Positions 28,740 through 39,471 of a DNA stretch of 64,000 nt are shown here, piece after piece. Within the stretch, counting starts at the first letter, position 1. The number at the start of each line of letters is the position of its first letter. The translations under genes were made by a program, and so were the position numbers. This DNA is from Thraustochytrium sp. TN22 (Eukaryota > Sar > Bigyra > Thraustochytrida > Thraustochytriidae). Below the pieces are notes generated by a model. The model did no database searches. It was not told the DNA's origin and saw only the letters and a list, made by a program, of their open reading frames with translations. The stretch spans positions 1 to 64,000 of the forward strand of contig JABLUY010000192.1 in assembly GCA_013306675.1 (NCBI GenBank), given 5' to 3'.

Positions 28740-29330
28740 CTGCCCTACAGTCATTTCTTGATGAGGAGTTGGTACTGTACCAGCCTGCCATCGAATGGGG
28801 CTTGCGGCTCCAGCTGGAGAGACAGCCCCATACCGCTTGTGCGCTGCACCGTGTCACGGCCATTGCGTGCTATTCTGCATCAGCCATGACTGATTGCTGG
28901 ACCCTGGTCCGTCCGGGAGCGCAACATGATGCAGTAATTTCTTGATGCCAGCCCGCCACCGATTGTGGCTGTACTGCTGCGGTGCAGAGACAGCTCCACT
29001 TCCCCACACCGAGTTTGCGCTGCATCACTGCCTGCTTATGCTGCATCAGCCATGACAGATCGCAGGCACAGGTCCCTGATCCGCGTCCGGGAGCTCATGA
29101 TCTCATCACTGTCACCCGCCGCCTTGGATCTGTCGCTTGTGGCACAGCTGTAGTCTTGGAAGAGCTTCGATCACCGCTGCCCAGCCAGCGTGCGCAGTTG
29201 CGCTCAGCTGCCACCGATTGCGGCTGGAGACTGGAGTGCAGAGACAGCCCTCACACCGCGTTTGCGCGCTGCACCGTGCCGCAGGAACTACCTCCAGCTA
29301 TGCTGCATCAGCCATGACTGATCGCATCCG
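28740..29330. repeat. three degenerate direct repeats upstream of sulfatase 4
   Basis: Three stretches share the order GCCACCGATTGNGGCT, GCAGAGACAGC, CACACCG, GTTTGCGC, CTGCATC and TGCTGCATCAGCCATGACTG, ending at about 28893, 29062 and 29322. They differ in spacing and many bases. This is an old non-coding repeat in the promoter region of sulfatase 4 or simply decaying sequence. Confidence 0.65.
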
Positions 29331-29589
29331 GACAGTGGAGAACCACATCTATTGGGAAGCAAGTGGCACGCGCGTGTGACTTCCAAAAAGGTACCTTCCG
29401 GGTGTGCCCCGCCAGGGCACTCGATCGGGTGCAAAGAGTCGCCGATTGGCCGCGCGGCCCGCGCCGCTAAAGAAATAGAGAGAGGAAGTGAGAGGATGGC
29501 TGCGCGCCTGCACTGCAGACTGTTTAAAATTAGGCCTACTTTGCCGAGACCGCCAATGAGACTGCTGAGAAGGGGCGTCGACAAGGCCT

Positions 29590-30450
29590 ATGCGTACGTT
29601 CCCGCAGTGTTCGGGCACTTGCCATGCCATCCGCACCCGGCTGCGCGACATGACCAGCATCTCCACGCAAGCGTTCCAAATCATGAGCGTCACCTTCTAG
29701 CGCAGCAACCAGGCGATGGTGGAGGTGCGCAATCGCTACACCTTCAACAAGAACGACAAGCTGGCCCTCATGCACAGCCGCCACTGACGCTCCTGTTGAG
29801 GGCCAGTGCAGACGGCTAGACGAAGGAAAGCGCCAACTTATTGCTGGCATCGTCGTCGGTACGCTCGGCGCCGTGGGCAGCATAGCCGCCACTGACGCTC
29901 CTGTCGAGGGCTCACTAACGCGTCCACCGCCAGTGCAGACGGCTTGACGAAGGACAGCGCCAACCTATTGCTGGCATCGTCGTCGGTACGCTCGGCGCCG
30001 TGGGCATGAGAGCACCCGTCGCATGTGCCAATCTTCGTCGGCATGGACGTCGTGTTGTACCGCTACATCCTGGAGAGAAAAAGCAACTTCGGACAGTTCA
30101 TTGTTCGCATTTCGGCGGCACGTGACGCTCGAGGCCAGCGCTAGACTCTTCTCCTGTGTGGATTGGAAGTGAGAAAGTCGTTGGCGCCCGTGACGTCATG
30201 GATGCGAACAACACGTTAGCGTTCAGGTACAGGTTGGCGCGGCTACTGCTGCCGTCCGCATCGTAGAACATCTGGCATGTGTTGTTCGACTCGCAGTGGT
30301 AGCTGCAAAAAGGGCCGTCCGTGTGGTAGGCCGAACATCGTTGACGGCGTTCCTACGCCAGTGCAGCTATGTCATCGTCAAGGACAGGGTCTGGGGCGAT
30401 GCCATCAGCGAGCTCGGGATGCAGCCGCCTGGCTCATCCTACGCTGCTTT
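29590..30450 (+). pseudogene. scrambled remnants of unrecognised gene(s)
   Basis: Several short protein-like pieces in different plus-strand frames are separated by stops: RLRDMTSISTQAFQIMSVTF, NQAMVEVRNRYTFNKNDKLA, a hydrophobic LIAGIVVGTLGAVG (twice, in the tandem repeat), VPIFVGMDVVLYRYILERKS and YVIVKDRVWGDAISELGMQP. They could be exons of one membrane-protein gene with many introns, but the internal TAG and the duplicated piece favour a decayed gene. No family is recognised. Confidence 0.35.
29783..30007. repeat. imperfect tandem duplication of about 100-118 bp
   Basis: Both copies run from CACTGACGCTCCTGT to ATTGCTGGCATCGTCGTCGG followed by TACGCTCGGCGCCGTGGGCA. The second copy contains an extra segment (GCTCACTAACGCGTCCACCG) in its first half. 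The duplicated part encodes a putative membrane segment in one frame. Confidence 0.8.
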
Positions 30451-30475
30451 TCACAGTAAAGAGTTCAAGTGCTGG

Positions 30476-32191
30476 TCACGGGTCTCCATCGTCGAGCATG
30501 GTGAGCGTAATGCCCTGGTCACTAAAGAGGCGAAAGAGCCGGAGATTGAGGGCGTGTTGAGCGTCCTTGAAGACGCGGTTGTCGTTGCCGTCGAGCTCGA
30601 AGACGCACTCAAAGCGTGCGCCGTGGCCGCCGAGCTCCATGAGGTGCGCATAGACAAAGTCGGCCTCGGGGCAGGCGTCAAAGGCGGCCTCGATGAGGCT
30701 GGTGACGCGCTCCATGGCGGCTGGCGGCGTGGCGTAGTGCACGAGGATGTGGTTCTTGACGCGGCGACGGCGCATCTTGGAGCGATTGAAGATCTTGCCA
30801 GCGATGAGGTCAGCGTTTGGCACGACCATGGACTCGCCATTGTACACGGTGGTGAAGTGCGTGCTGCGAAAGCCAATGCGGCGCACGATGGCCTCGGTAT
30901 TGTTGAAGACGACGCGGTCGCCAAGGCCAAAGGGGTGGTCGGCCAGCAGCGAGGCCGTGGCGATCATGTCGCGCAGCGCGGCCTGCGCCGCGAAGGCCGC
31001 CACGATGGAGCTAATGCCGAGGCCCGCCACGTAGGAGCTCATGTCCAGGCCGAGCGCCGCCAGCACGCTGGCCACCGTGAGCAGCCACAGGCAGACCTGC
31101 ACCGCGCCCGTGATGACCTTCCAGGAGTCTTTGAGGATGCTCTGCGAGCCGGTGCGCGCAATGAAGTCCTCCATGATGACGGCCGCCGCCGAGGACAGTG
31201 GCACAAAGAAGCGCAGGACGCAGGCCGCCTTGAGCACCCGAAGCACCGAGGGCCGCACAGACGCCGACAACTCCATGCTCGCCAAGGTGGACAGCGAGAG
31301 CAAGATGGCCAACGTGCACCAGCTCACCAGCCGCTCTGTGACGGGCGTGTTGATGCGCGTGATGCCGCGGTGAAAGGACAGCAAACCCACGCCGTGTTCC
31401 AAGGTTGTCGACAGGTATCGCTGCATGGGCGCGCGCGCGGGCGCCGGGCCCGGGCCGGCGCCGCCGTCGCTCTCGGCGTTGTTGCTGTTGCTGTTGCTGT
31501 TACTGCTGCTGCTTCTGGCACTGCCGCCGCCAACGGCGGCGGCGTGCGCTAGCGTCGCGGCGCGCACTGCCTGCGCGAACGTCATGCGCTGCACCTCCAC
31601 GCTCGGAAAGAATACCAGCAGCACCTTGACGAGGAAGAGGTCCATGAGGAAGAAGTTGCGCGACGCGCGCGAGAAGCCCGTCTCCAGGTCCTCCTCCTCC
31701 TCCTCCCTGTCCTCCAGGCAATCGTCCTCGCCCTCGTCGAGCGACCGCGCTGGCGAGTTCCCGCCGCCGCCGCCGCCGCCAAGCCGAAACCGCATCGACG
31801 ACCGCCGCTCGTTGATGCCGCGCTCGGTGGCGGCCGCGTACGCATGGATCTTGTGCTCCACCACGGCGTCCACGGCCAGCAGCACCGTGGCCACGAGCAC
31901 GAGCCGCACGTAGTTGATGACGCAGTTCGCGCCGGGCCCCACCTGCGCCTCCAGCAGCGGCGCCGCCGCGCCGTGCAGCCAACTCCGGTCGCCCGTCGCC
32001 ACGTACCGCGCCGTCGGGAAGCTCAGCAGCAGCGCGCCGGACAGCAGCGCCGCCACGCCGGCGCGCGCCGACGCCCAGGCGCCCCAGGCCGCCCTCGTGC
32101 GCGGCGACCGCGGCGGCGTCGCGCTCCCGCCCAGCATGCTGGCGCCCGCCGCGCCGGCGCCGCCCTCCAGGTCGCCCTGCCGCCGCCGCAT
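30476..32191 (-). CDS. MscS-family mechanosensitive ion channel
   Basis: This 571-residue membrane protein belongs to the small-conductance mechanosensitive channel family, which opens under membrane tension and lets ions and osmolytes out. N-terminal hydrophobic segments (about residues 45-66 and 92-116) precede an acidic, Gly-rich linker, then more membrane segments (CTLAILLSLSTLASMEL, LWLLTVASVLAALGL). The pore helix and start of the beta domain are diagnostic: GLGISSIVAAFAAQAALRDM, then LGDRVVFNN and MVVPNADLIAGKIFNRSKMR. The C-terminal cytoplasmic domain is short. The start at 32191 is the first ATG of the frame. It is divergent from the small membrane protein at 32893. Plasma membrane, contractile vacuole or plastid/mitochondrial membrane are all possible. 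Confidence 0.9.
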   Translation of the reverse strand: MRRRQGDLEGGAGAAGASMLGGSATPPRSPRTRAAWGAWASARAGVAALLSGALLLSFPTARYVATGDRSWLHGAAAPLLEAQVGPGANCVINYVRLVLVATVLLAVDAVVEHKIHAYAAATERGINERRSSMRFRLGGGGGGGNSPARSLDEGEDDCLEDREEEEEDLETGFSRASRNFFLMDLFLVKVLLVFFPSVEVQRMTFAQAVRAATLAHAAAVGGGSARSSSSNSNSNSNNAESDGGAGPGPAPARAPMQRYLSTTLEHGVGLLSFHRGITRINTPVTERLVSWCTLAILLSLSTLASMELSASVRPSVLRVLKAACVLRFFVPLSSAAAVIMEDFIARTGSQSILKDSWKVITGAVQVCLWLLTVASVLAALGLDMSSYVAGLGISSIVAAFAAQAALRDMIATASLLADHPFGLGDRVVFNNTEAIVRRIGFRSTHFTTVYNGESMVVPNADLIAGKIFNRSKMRRRRVKNHILVHYATPPAAMERVTSLIEAAFDACPEADFVYAHLMELGGHGARFECVFELDGNDNRVFKDAQHALNLRLFRLFSDQGITLTMLDDGDP

Positions 32192-32892
32192 CTCGCCGCG
32201 GGCGCGGGCGAGCGCGTCGCGCCGCCCGCGGCGGTCCGGTGCCGAGGGCGTGGGTCGCGGTTGAGGCTTTGGTTTGGCTTTTCGTGCTCAAGCTTTTCGT
32301 GCTCGAGCTTTTCTTGCTCGCTCGAGCTTTTCTTGCTCGAGCTTTTGCTTGTTGCCTTGTTGGGACTGCTCACAGCCTTGCACGCCACAACACGGCACGA
32401 CGACGCCGCTGGCGTGCATGGAGAGCACGACGACGACGCTGGCAGAGCACGTCAGGCCCTCCTCACATGTCAAGACGCGCCTCATCTGCGACCAGGATCC
32501 CAGATCGCCTCATGCACTGACTGGCGTGGGACATGTCGAGCTCTGCGACGCTCAGGTTGCCCGTAGCCTTCTCTTGGTCCTAGTTCTCGCGCCGCTGCAC
32601 GCCGAGGCTCGCGGCGATCTCGGGTTCTGGGATTCCGCACTTGCGCGCGCGGAGGCGCACTTGCGCGGCGCGAAAGGCGCACTTGCGGCAAGGGCGGCAA
32701 GAGGCCGCGGCTACTTGCCGGAGCGCCACTTGCGCGGCGCGGCCGCCGTCGCGGCGCCTCAAACCCCGAACGACTGCGCCGAGCGCGCGCGCAGACGAGC
32801 GCGCGGGGCGGCGGCGCGCGCGCGCGCGACCTCGAGCGCTCTGGCAGCCCCGCGCGGGCCCGGCCGGCCGGCAGGCGGCGACGCAAGCCAGC
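32192..32892. other. divergent promoter region with a CTCGAGCTTTTCTTG repeat
   Basis: This lies between two divergent genes. At 32277-32352 a 10-15-bp unit (TTTTCGTGCTCAAGC, CTCGAGCTTTTCTTG) is repeated about five times and includes several CTCGAG palindromes. The remainder is GC-rich with no recognisable gene. The open frame leading into 32893 has no ATG that suits as a start. Confidence 0.55.
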
Positions 32893-33489
32893 ATGATGGG
32901 GCGAAGGATCGAGTCCGAGCGCCAGCTCCGGGCCATGCTCACGGAGGAGGACCAGCGCGCGCTGCACGAGATGCGCCGCAAGATCTGGTATGGCGGGCTG
33001 GAGGGCGGCGCGGCAGGCTTCTTGGCGGGCGTGGCGGGGTACAAGGTGGCCCATCAGTTCGAGGCCGTGCGGCGGTACAAGCTGGAGCGCAAGCACGCCT
33101 TCGCGGTGCCGCTCGGGACGTTGGCCGTCGGCATGATGATCGGGTCCATGGTGTCGGCCAAAAACCACGCGCACACGCTGCACTACATCATGCACAAGAA
33201 CTCCAAGCCGGAGCTCACGCCGTACCAGGAGCGCGCCGCGGTCTTTAAGCAGCTCGGCGACCGCGCCGACCCCGAGTACGACACCTCGCTGCCGAGGGAC
33301 GCGCACGAGGCGCACCTGGACGATCCTATCGTCAAGCTCTTTCGTGACCAAGGCTCGCCCGCTGGCAGTTCCGCGGACCGCCGCTCTGACGAGGTCAGCA
33401 GTCAACCCGACTGGGACCGCCTTTGGGAGTCTGCTGGCGGCGAGGGCGGCCGTCACTTGGACCGCCGCCCAGCCTCTGCTCCATGGTGA
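32893..33489 (+). CDS. small membrane protein with glycine-zipper segment
   Basis: The start MMGRRIESERQLRAMLTEED at 32893 is chosen because the upstream frame is low-complexity Arg/Ala. The 198 residues contain a charged N-terminal helix, a Gly-rich hydrophobic segment GGLEGGAAGFLAGVAGYKVA (about residues 39-58, GxxxG spacing), a second hydrophobic segment FAVPLGTLAVGMMIGSMVSA (about 75-94) and a hydrophilic, His/Asp-rich tail. The two short Gly-rich helices resemble small inner-membrane organelle proteins. No family is recognised. Two membrane passes with a tail on the same side as the N-terminus is the inferred topology. Confidence 0.7.
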   Translation: MMGRRIESERQLRAMLTEEDQRALHEMRRKIWYGGLEGGAAGFLAGVAGYKVAHQFEAVRRYKLERKHAFAVPLGTLAVGMMIGSMVSAKNHAHTLHYIMHKNSKPELTPYQERAAVFKQLGDRADPEYDTSLPRDAHEAHLDDPIVKLFRDQGSPAGSSADRRSDEVSSQPDWDRLWESAGGEGGRHLDRRPASAPW

Positions 33490-33564
33490 TGTGCGATTGG
33501 TAATAAAAAGAAACGAAAAAGAAACATGAGTACGGATTTGCCGCTGATTCCCATTCAATACTTA

Positions 33565-33652
33565 CATGCTGCGACCATGCCATGCTGCGACCAAGCCATG
33601 CTGCGACCATGCGACCATGCCATGCTGCGACCATGCCATGCTGCGACCATGC
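33565..33652. repeat. CATGCTGCGAC tandem repeat
   Basis: Words CATGCTGCGACCATGC and CATGCTGCGACCAAGC recur five to six times directly after the stop of the small membrane protein. The sequence is partly palindromic (GCATG/CATGC). Confidence 0.85.
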
Positions 33653-35422
33653 TCTGCGAAACCGTGGTGAGTGTCTGGGCCGGGCCTGGCCGTGGTGTCA
33701 CGTTCACGTTCACGGTCCGCGAGACCGTGACACCGGCGTCGGCGAGATGCTAATGGTTGTCTGGTGATTGCATTGCGGTACAGTGCTTCGTTCTTGAGCG
33801 CCAGCGCAGTGCAGGGGTCAGGAGCCCTGCAACTTCGCAACTCTGCTGCGCGACATCCTCACGTGAAGCGGTCTACGCTCTTCATCACCACTGTCTGACT
33901 GACTCAGTGAGCGAGATGATGAATCACGAGTACAGATTTGCTTGGCGTTGGCGTGCACGCTTCGCTGCGCGCAACCCAAGCTAGCTGGGGGCAGGTCTAG
34001 ATCTTGTCCATGTCGATCGCCAGATCCCGATCTGATCCTGCGGCACCGCGCCGCACCGCACCGCGCCGCGCCTGGCCGAGACGGGCCGGGCTGGGCCGGG
34101 TTGGGCCACGCCGCGCGCAGCCTTGAACTGGCGGACTCAGACAGAGGCGCATAGTAGTTTGCCTCTTAGCTAGAGTAGCGCCCAGGCCACGCGTGGCGTC
34201 CTCTCAGCCTGGGCCAGAGGGCCAGGCCACAGTGACCTGTCCATCACAAGCACACTGGCCACGCGCTCGCACACCCGGTCCTCGCATACAGAGCTCGTCC
34301 CGCGCATCTCTGGCCCCTGCTCGCACGCCCGTCGTCTTCCTGCCGGCCACTTTCCCGCCGTGCTTTGCTTGGCTTCCTCCCCTGGAGATCATCTCCGCGC
34401 CTCTGCTTTTTCCACCTTCACGCTGCTTGGCCTCGGCCGAGGCTCCAAGTGGTGCTGGGCGCCTGCCTCGACGACTTCAAGCTGACAGTCGGCCTGACTC
34501 ACATCTGAGCCGTGCCCCGCCGGCCCATCCCTCGCGCGGCGCGGTACGAGAAGGACTCGGACTCGGACTCGGACTCGGATTCCGACTCGGACTTGGACTC
34601 GGACTTGCAGTGCAGTGCAGGGAGAACAAAACCCGAGCGCAGCAGCATCACGAGCGCGCTTCCAGCCTCCTACAACTACTACGCTCAAAGCAGTGTTTGG
34701 TCGACGTTGAAAGTCAATCAACACGAGACTCTGAGCAAGAGGTAACGTTACGTGCACGCTCCTAGCCTACCCGCCCGGCAAGTTACCGCCATGGGCGCGC
34801 GTGTACTTCAGCAGTTCAGGCCCCGGGTCCGGTCGCAACTTCAGGCGACCAGCACGCCGCCGCCGGCGCGGGCAGCTGCAGCCTGCAGCAGCGCCGCGCC
34901 TTGCCGTCAAACACACGCCGGCCCGTCCCGCGCAACGCAGCGCCGCGCAGCGCTCGCCGATCGATGCCTTCGATCCTTCGATGAGCTTTGATCGCCAATT
35001 AGAGCTCGCTAGCTCGTTAGCCATAGTAGCCATAGTAGCCCCCATCTCCAGAATCGATTCCTCGTCGCCGCGCCCGGCGCGCCTGGCCCGCCCGGCGTGC
35101 CTGGCGCCCAGGTCGCCACGGCGCTCGGGGCGCTCGCGAGCGTGGAGCCTCGCGCGCCGCGCCGCGCCGCGCCGCGCCGAGCGACGGCGCCAAGGTTGAA
35201 GTCGCGCGCGGCGCGTGCGCGTAGAGGGAAAAAGGAAGAGAGGCCGGCTGGGGAGCGCCTTTTCCACGGGTGGCGGCGCGACGCCGGTTTGCGGCGCGCG
35301 GCGCGGCGCGGCGCGGCGCGGCGCGGCGCGTGGGACGGGCAGACCTCGATCGCGAGCGCGGCAGCCGCAGCGGAGAGCAGCGAGCAGCGAGCAAGCGAGC
35401 GAGCGAGCGGGAGGCAGAGAAG
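33653..35422. other. 1.8 kb intergenic region upstream of the formate-THF ligase
   Basis: No supported gene is present. It contains CTAGCTAG-type motifs at about 33978, 34167 and 35008, a hexamer repeat ACTCGG at 34551-34612 and, from about 35150, very GC-rich sequence with CGCGCCG/GGCGCGG runs that is the leader of the next gene. A 77-codon ORF through the hexamer (Asp-Ser repeats) is not supported by anything else. Confidence 0.5.
34551..34612. repeat. hexamer repeat GGACTC
   Basis: About nine copies of GGACTC with occasional GGATTC or GGACTT variants. The same word builds the hairpin at 26040-26059 upstream of sulfatase 3. Confidence 0.85.
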
Positions 35423-37201
35423 ATGGTGGCGACGCTGGCCCTGGGCGGCGCGCGCGGCGCGGCCGTGGCGCGCGCGGCGCGGTGGCGCGGCGCCGGCGTG
35501 CGCGGGCTGTCGCAGAAGATGGCGGAGAACCCGGACGAGCGCATCGCGCTCGCGGCGGACCTCAAGCCGATCCACGAGGTGCTGGCCGAGCGCGCCGGCG
35601 TGACGGACCCGAACGACTTCTCGAACTACGGCCGGTACAAGGCGAAGCTGGACCTCAAGTTTAGCAAGCAGGAGGGCAAGGGCAAGCTGGTGCTGGTGAC
35701 GGCGCTCACGCCCACCAAGGCCGGCGAGGGCAAGACGTGCACGAGCGTGGGCCTGGCCGACGGCCTCAACAAGCTGGGCGCCGGCAAGACGGCCATCGCG
35801 GCGCTGCGCGAGCCGTCGCTGGGCCCCGTCTTCGGTGTCAAGGGCGGCGCGGCCGGCGGCGGCTACGCCCAGGTCGTGCCCATGGCCGACATCAACCTGC
35901 ACTTCACCGGCGACCTGCACGCCATCAGCACGGCGCACAACCTGCTGGCCGCCATGATCGACAACCACGTGCAGTGGAACCTCAGCCCGCAGCTCGACGT
36001 GCGCCGCATCGAGTGGGGCCGCGTGCTCGACATGAACGACCGCGCCCTGCGCAAGGTCACGCTCGGCCTTGGCGGCACGGGCAACGGCATCCCGCGCGAG
36101 TCCTTCTTCGACATCACCGTCGCCTCGGAGGTCATGGCCATCTTCTGCCTGGCCACCGACCTGAACGACCTCAAGCAGCGCCTCGGCAACATCGTCGTCG
36201 GCTACACGCGCGGCGGCAAGCAGGCCGTCACCTGCCGCGACATCGGCGCCGACGGCGCCATGACGGCGCTCCTCAAGGACGCCTTCGAGCCCAACGTCGT
36301 GCAGACGCTCGAGCACAACCTCGCCGTCATCCACGGCGGCCCGTTCGCCAACATCGCGCACGGCTGCTCCTCGGTCGTCGGCACGCGCACCGCGCTCGCC
36401 CTTGCCGACTACGTCGTCACGGAGGGCGGCTTCGGCGCTGACCTCGGCGCCGAGAAGTTCTTCGACATCAAGTGCCGCAAGGCCGGCCTCGCCCCCCAGG
36501 CCGCCGTCATCGTCGCCACCGTGCGCGCGCTCAAGCTCCACGGCGGCATGCCGGCCGACGGCCTCACCAAGGAGAACACCGACGCCGTGCGCGCCGGTAT
36601 GCCCAACCTCCTGCGCCACATCGAGAACGTCGCCAAGTTCGGCGTGCCCAGCGTCGTCTCCATCAACCGCTTCCCCACCGACACCGAGGCCGAGATCAAC
36701 GTCGTCAAGGACCTCTGCAAGGAGCAGGGCGTCGACGCCGTGGTCGCCGAGCAGTGGCAGCACGGTGGTGAGGGCGCCCTCGAGCTCGCTCGCGCCGTCG
36801 AGGGCCTCTGCGAGTCGGGTGCCTCCAACTTCAAGCCGCTCTACCCGGACGAGATGCCGCTCACCGACAAGATCACCACCATCGCCACCGAGCTCTACCG
36901 CGCCAAGGACGTCGACTTCTCCTCCGAGGCTGCCGCCAAGTTGCGCCGCTTCCAGAAGGATGGCTATGGCCACCTCCCGGTCTGCATCGCCAAGACCCAG
37001 TACAGCTTCAGCGACGACCCCACCGCCGTCAACGCGCCCTCCGGCCACACCCTCCACGTTCAGGACGTGCGCCTGGCCGCCGGTGCCGAGTTCGTCGTCG
37101 TGCTCACTGGCTCCATCATGACCATGCCCGGTCTGCCCAAGCGCCCCTCCGCGCTTGACATCACCGTCTCTGAGGAGGGCCAGATCTCTGGCCTCTTTTA
37201 A
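35423..37201 (+). CDS. formate-tetrahydrofolate ligase (10-formyl-THF synthetase), monofunctional
   Basis: This enzyme makes 10-formyltetrahydrofolate from formate, ATP and THF, feeding purine synthesis and initiator-tRNA formylation. The 592 residues consist of an N-terminal extension of about 32 residues rich in Arg, Ala and Gly without acids ([20 protein letters not shown]), typical of a mitochondrial presequence, followed by a complete monofunctional ligase. The ATP-binding loop [59 protein letters not shown] and the C-terminus [13 protein letters not shown] are all family motifs. A second in-frame ATG at 35519 ([10 protein letters not shown]) lies exactly at the start of the conserved part and could give a cytosolic form. 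No dehydrogenase/cyclohydrolase part is fused, unlike animal and fungal C1-THF synthase. Confidence 0.97.
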   Translation: MVATLALGGARGAAVARAARWRGAGVRGLSQKMAENPDERIALAADLKPIHEVLAERAGVTDPNDFSNYGRYKAKLDLKFSKQEGKGKLVLVTALTPTKAGEGKTCTSVGLADGLNKLGAGKTAIAALREPSLGPVFGVKGGAAGGGYAQVVPMADINLHFTGDLHAISTAHNLLAAMIDNHVQWNLSPQLDVRRIEWGRVLDMNDRALRKVTLGLGGTGNGIPRESFFDITVASEVMAIFCLATDLNDLKQRLGNIVVGYTRGGKQAVTCRDIGADGAMTALLKDAFEPNVVQTLEHNLAVIHGGPFANIAHGCSSVVGTRTALALADYVVTEGGFGADLGAEKFFDIKCRKAGLAPQAAVIVATVRALKLHGGMPADGLTKENTDAVRAGMPNLLRHIENVAKFGVPSVVSINRFPTDTEAEINVVKDLCKEQGVDAVVAEQWQHGGEGALELARAVEGLCESGASNFKPLYPDEMPLTDKITTIATELYRAKDVDFSSEAAAKLRRFQKDGYGHLPVCIAKTQYSFSDDPTAVNAPSGHTLHVQDVRLAAGAEFVVVLTGSIMTMPGLPKRPSALDITVSEEGQISGLF

Positions 37202-37367
37202 AATTTGTCTGTGCGTGAGAACCATGTGCCGTTGCGCACAACCTTACCAAAACATTGATGCAAGTGAATTTTGGCTGCTGCTGTGATTTGAAGTTGTCGA
37301 CGTGCCTCGACGCGACGCTCTTTCTCACAAACTATGTCAACATGTAGGCCCAGTGGGACCCATTCTC

Positions 37368-37433
37368 GTGTGCTGCGTGTGCTGCGCGTGCTGCGCGTGC
37401 TGCGCGTGCTGTGTGTGCTGCGTGTGCTGCGTG
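37368..37433. repeat. 9-bp repeat GTGCTGCGY
   Basis: About seven copies of GTGCTGCGC/T lie 170 bases after the stop of the ligase gene. Confidence 0.85.
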
Positions 37434-37799
37434 AGTCGAGTACGCTGCTCGGAGAGCTTCGATGTGGGGAAATGTGCCCGAGGTCCAGTAAACGCATCAA
37501 CGCGCGGTGACGATCAGACGACGATCACTACTGTGCACTGCCGATCCCTGATATCATCGTGGTCATGGTCATGGTCTGTTGCACAGCCGCGCGTGTCGCC
37601 ATCGATGCTTACATTGACCTCGTCGTTCTCAGACTCCTCCGGCCTCTCGATTAGGGGAAACGCAGCCTGCTCCATAGGTCTGGTGGGTATTGCCGCGCAA
37701 GCTTGATACACGCCGTCGCCTTCATTGGGCTCTTTGCGACGGCCTGATCATCGCTCATCCTCGCCTTCCTGACGCCCAGCGAGCACGTGCGTTGCCGCT

Positions 37800-38260
37800 C
37801 TCTTGTCCACGTGTGACCTCTGGTTTCAACAAGTTGCTAATCTTCGGGCGGAACAGCACATTTCGACACCTGCTGACCAAACCGATCGTCATATCCACGC
37901 TTCATGCTATCAGCGCGCTTGCCTTGGGCTGCGAGCAGGAACTCGTCTTCGTCGTCTCGCGCAGCTACATGGGCTGGTTCGTGATCGGCCTGGCGGTGCT
38001 TGTGTTCCGCGTGAACGACTCATGTTCGGTGCTGGACGCAAGGTATGCAGTGCGCACATGGCGCCTCCGTCCCCGCCTTCGGCGGCGGCGACCACGACGA
38101 CGACGACGGCGACCCCTGCGAGTGCTATGACCCAGTCGACGTGGGCTCATTCCAAGCCGCGCTCGCCGTCGCGAATAACCTGATGGCGCTGCTCGTCGCC
38201 GCTACTGGCGAAACTGTTGCTGGGACGGCTACCTCAGTATCAACATCGGCCGCATGATGC
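37800..38260 (+). pseudogene. membrane-protein gene remnant, plus strand
   Basis: A convincing protein-like stretch starts near 37826: FNKLLIFGRNSTFRHLLTKP, then LGCEQELVFVVSRSYMGWFV and IGLAVLVFRVNDSCSVLDAR. It ends at a possible donor (AAGGTATGC, about 38040). A second piece, FGGGDHDDDDGDPCECYDPV followed by AALAVANNLMALLVA, is read in another frame, and a third, CWDGYLSINIGRMMLFVLRP, in another again. Introns could explain this, or decay. The function is unknown. Confidence 0.35.
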
Positions 38261-39365
38261 TCTTCGTTCTAAGACCGCCGAGCTCGTCGTGGCGGGCTAT
38301 GACGCCGTAAAGCGCGTGCACTACAGGGACTGCACGCTCACAATGGTCGCCACCAAAACGGCATTCAGCGCCACGTCCTCGCTCCTTCTCGCCCGCTGGA
38401 TCGCCAAGGAGATGGTGCTCGCAAGGTTGCGCTCGATGGCGAGCTGGTTGACGCGGATTTCCAGCAGGTCTGGGTCGGCCGTCAGCACGATGCCAGGCGG
38501 GCACACGAAGGGGTTGTTGTGCCACTGCGGAGAAAAATGCAGCCCCAGATGGTAATTTGTCCTCTCCAGCGACGCGAGCTCCTCGTAGTGGAACCGCATC
38601 TTCTCCGCGCGAACTTGGTGGCTGCGTTCTTGAGCGACCGCGCTTGCGTCCGCTCTGGCCTGTCCAACGACGTGCTCAGATGATCGCCGATCGGGTCTGC
38701 CTGTGCCCGGACCGACCTGCTGCCCTGCATTGTGCCACTCGCGCGGGCTGCAGTCGCATTGGCGTTCCCGCTCGAGTCGTTCTGAAGAAAGATGGGCGGG
38801 TTGGCATGACTGAACTCGCTCTGGACGGTGAACTTCTTAATCATCTGCAGGTACCGGTGCTTCTTGATGGTGTTGCACATGACGCTGTGAATCAGGTTCT
38901 CGTTCGCCAGCAGTGACGCGTCCATCAGCGGGAACCTGTGGATGTCCTTGCGCTCCGACCGCAGGTCGTCTGTGCAGTACTGGAAATTGTAGGAGAGCTT
39001 CTTCGTGTCCACCAGGTACGCGATGACGAACTCCACCGGAACCACCTCCGGCACGAAGATGGGCATGCCGCTCATCCTTTCCTTGACTTCTTCACACGCC
39101 ACAGGCACCACCAAAGCACGAACAGCGAGCGCAGCATGCGCCAGAAGAGCGGCAAAAGTTACTCCTCGAGATACTGGTTGAGCAGCCTCTTCGCGCGCTG
39201 CACCTCCACCGCTTGGAACAGAAAGCGGTCCAGCAGGCCTGCGCAGTGACCAACTGCCGGCGACGAGTTAAAGTAGGAGCAGAGCTCACGGTACAAGCCC
39301 ACGTCCAGCGAAAAACACCAGCTTGTCCTCGCCGCCGGCACTGCTCAAGAGCGTGCTCGCCATGG
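38261..39365 (-). pseudogene. unrecognised gene remnant, minus strand
   Basis: Protein-like pieces in order on the minus strand are MASTLLSSAGGEDKLVFF (from 39363), DVGLYRELCSYFNSSPAVGH with VQRAKRLLNQYLEE, MSGMPIFVPEVVPVEFVIAY with LLANENLIHSVMCNTIKKHR, and RTNYHLGLHFSPQWHNNPFV with VLTADPDLLEIRVNQLAIER. They lie in different frames with stops between, so the gene is either intron-rich (unlike its neighbours) or decayed. No family is recognised. The adjacency to an opposite-strand remnant suggests rearrangement. Confidence 0.4.
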
Positions 39366-39471
39366 TAGCTCCTGACCAGAGGCCTGAGCAAGCAAGCGAG
39401 CGAGCGAACGAGCGAGCGAGGAAGCAGACGAGCGAGCAAGGCCGCAGCAGAAGCAGAGAAACAGCCATCAT

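Noticed and set aside
34512-34745. Plus-strand ORF with Asp-Ser repeats
   Set aside because: The Asp-Ser run is the GGACTC hexamer repeat; no conserved flanks.
35009-37225. 738-codon minus-strand ORF opposite the formate-THF ligase
   Set aside because: It is a shadow of the conserved enzyme; Val/Gly/Asp-rich with no motif.
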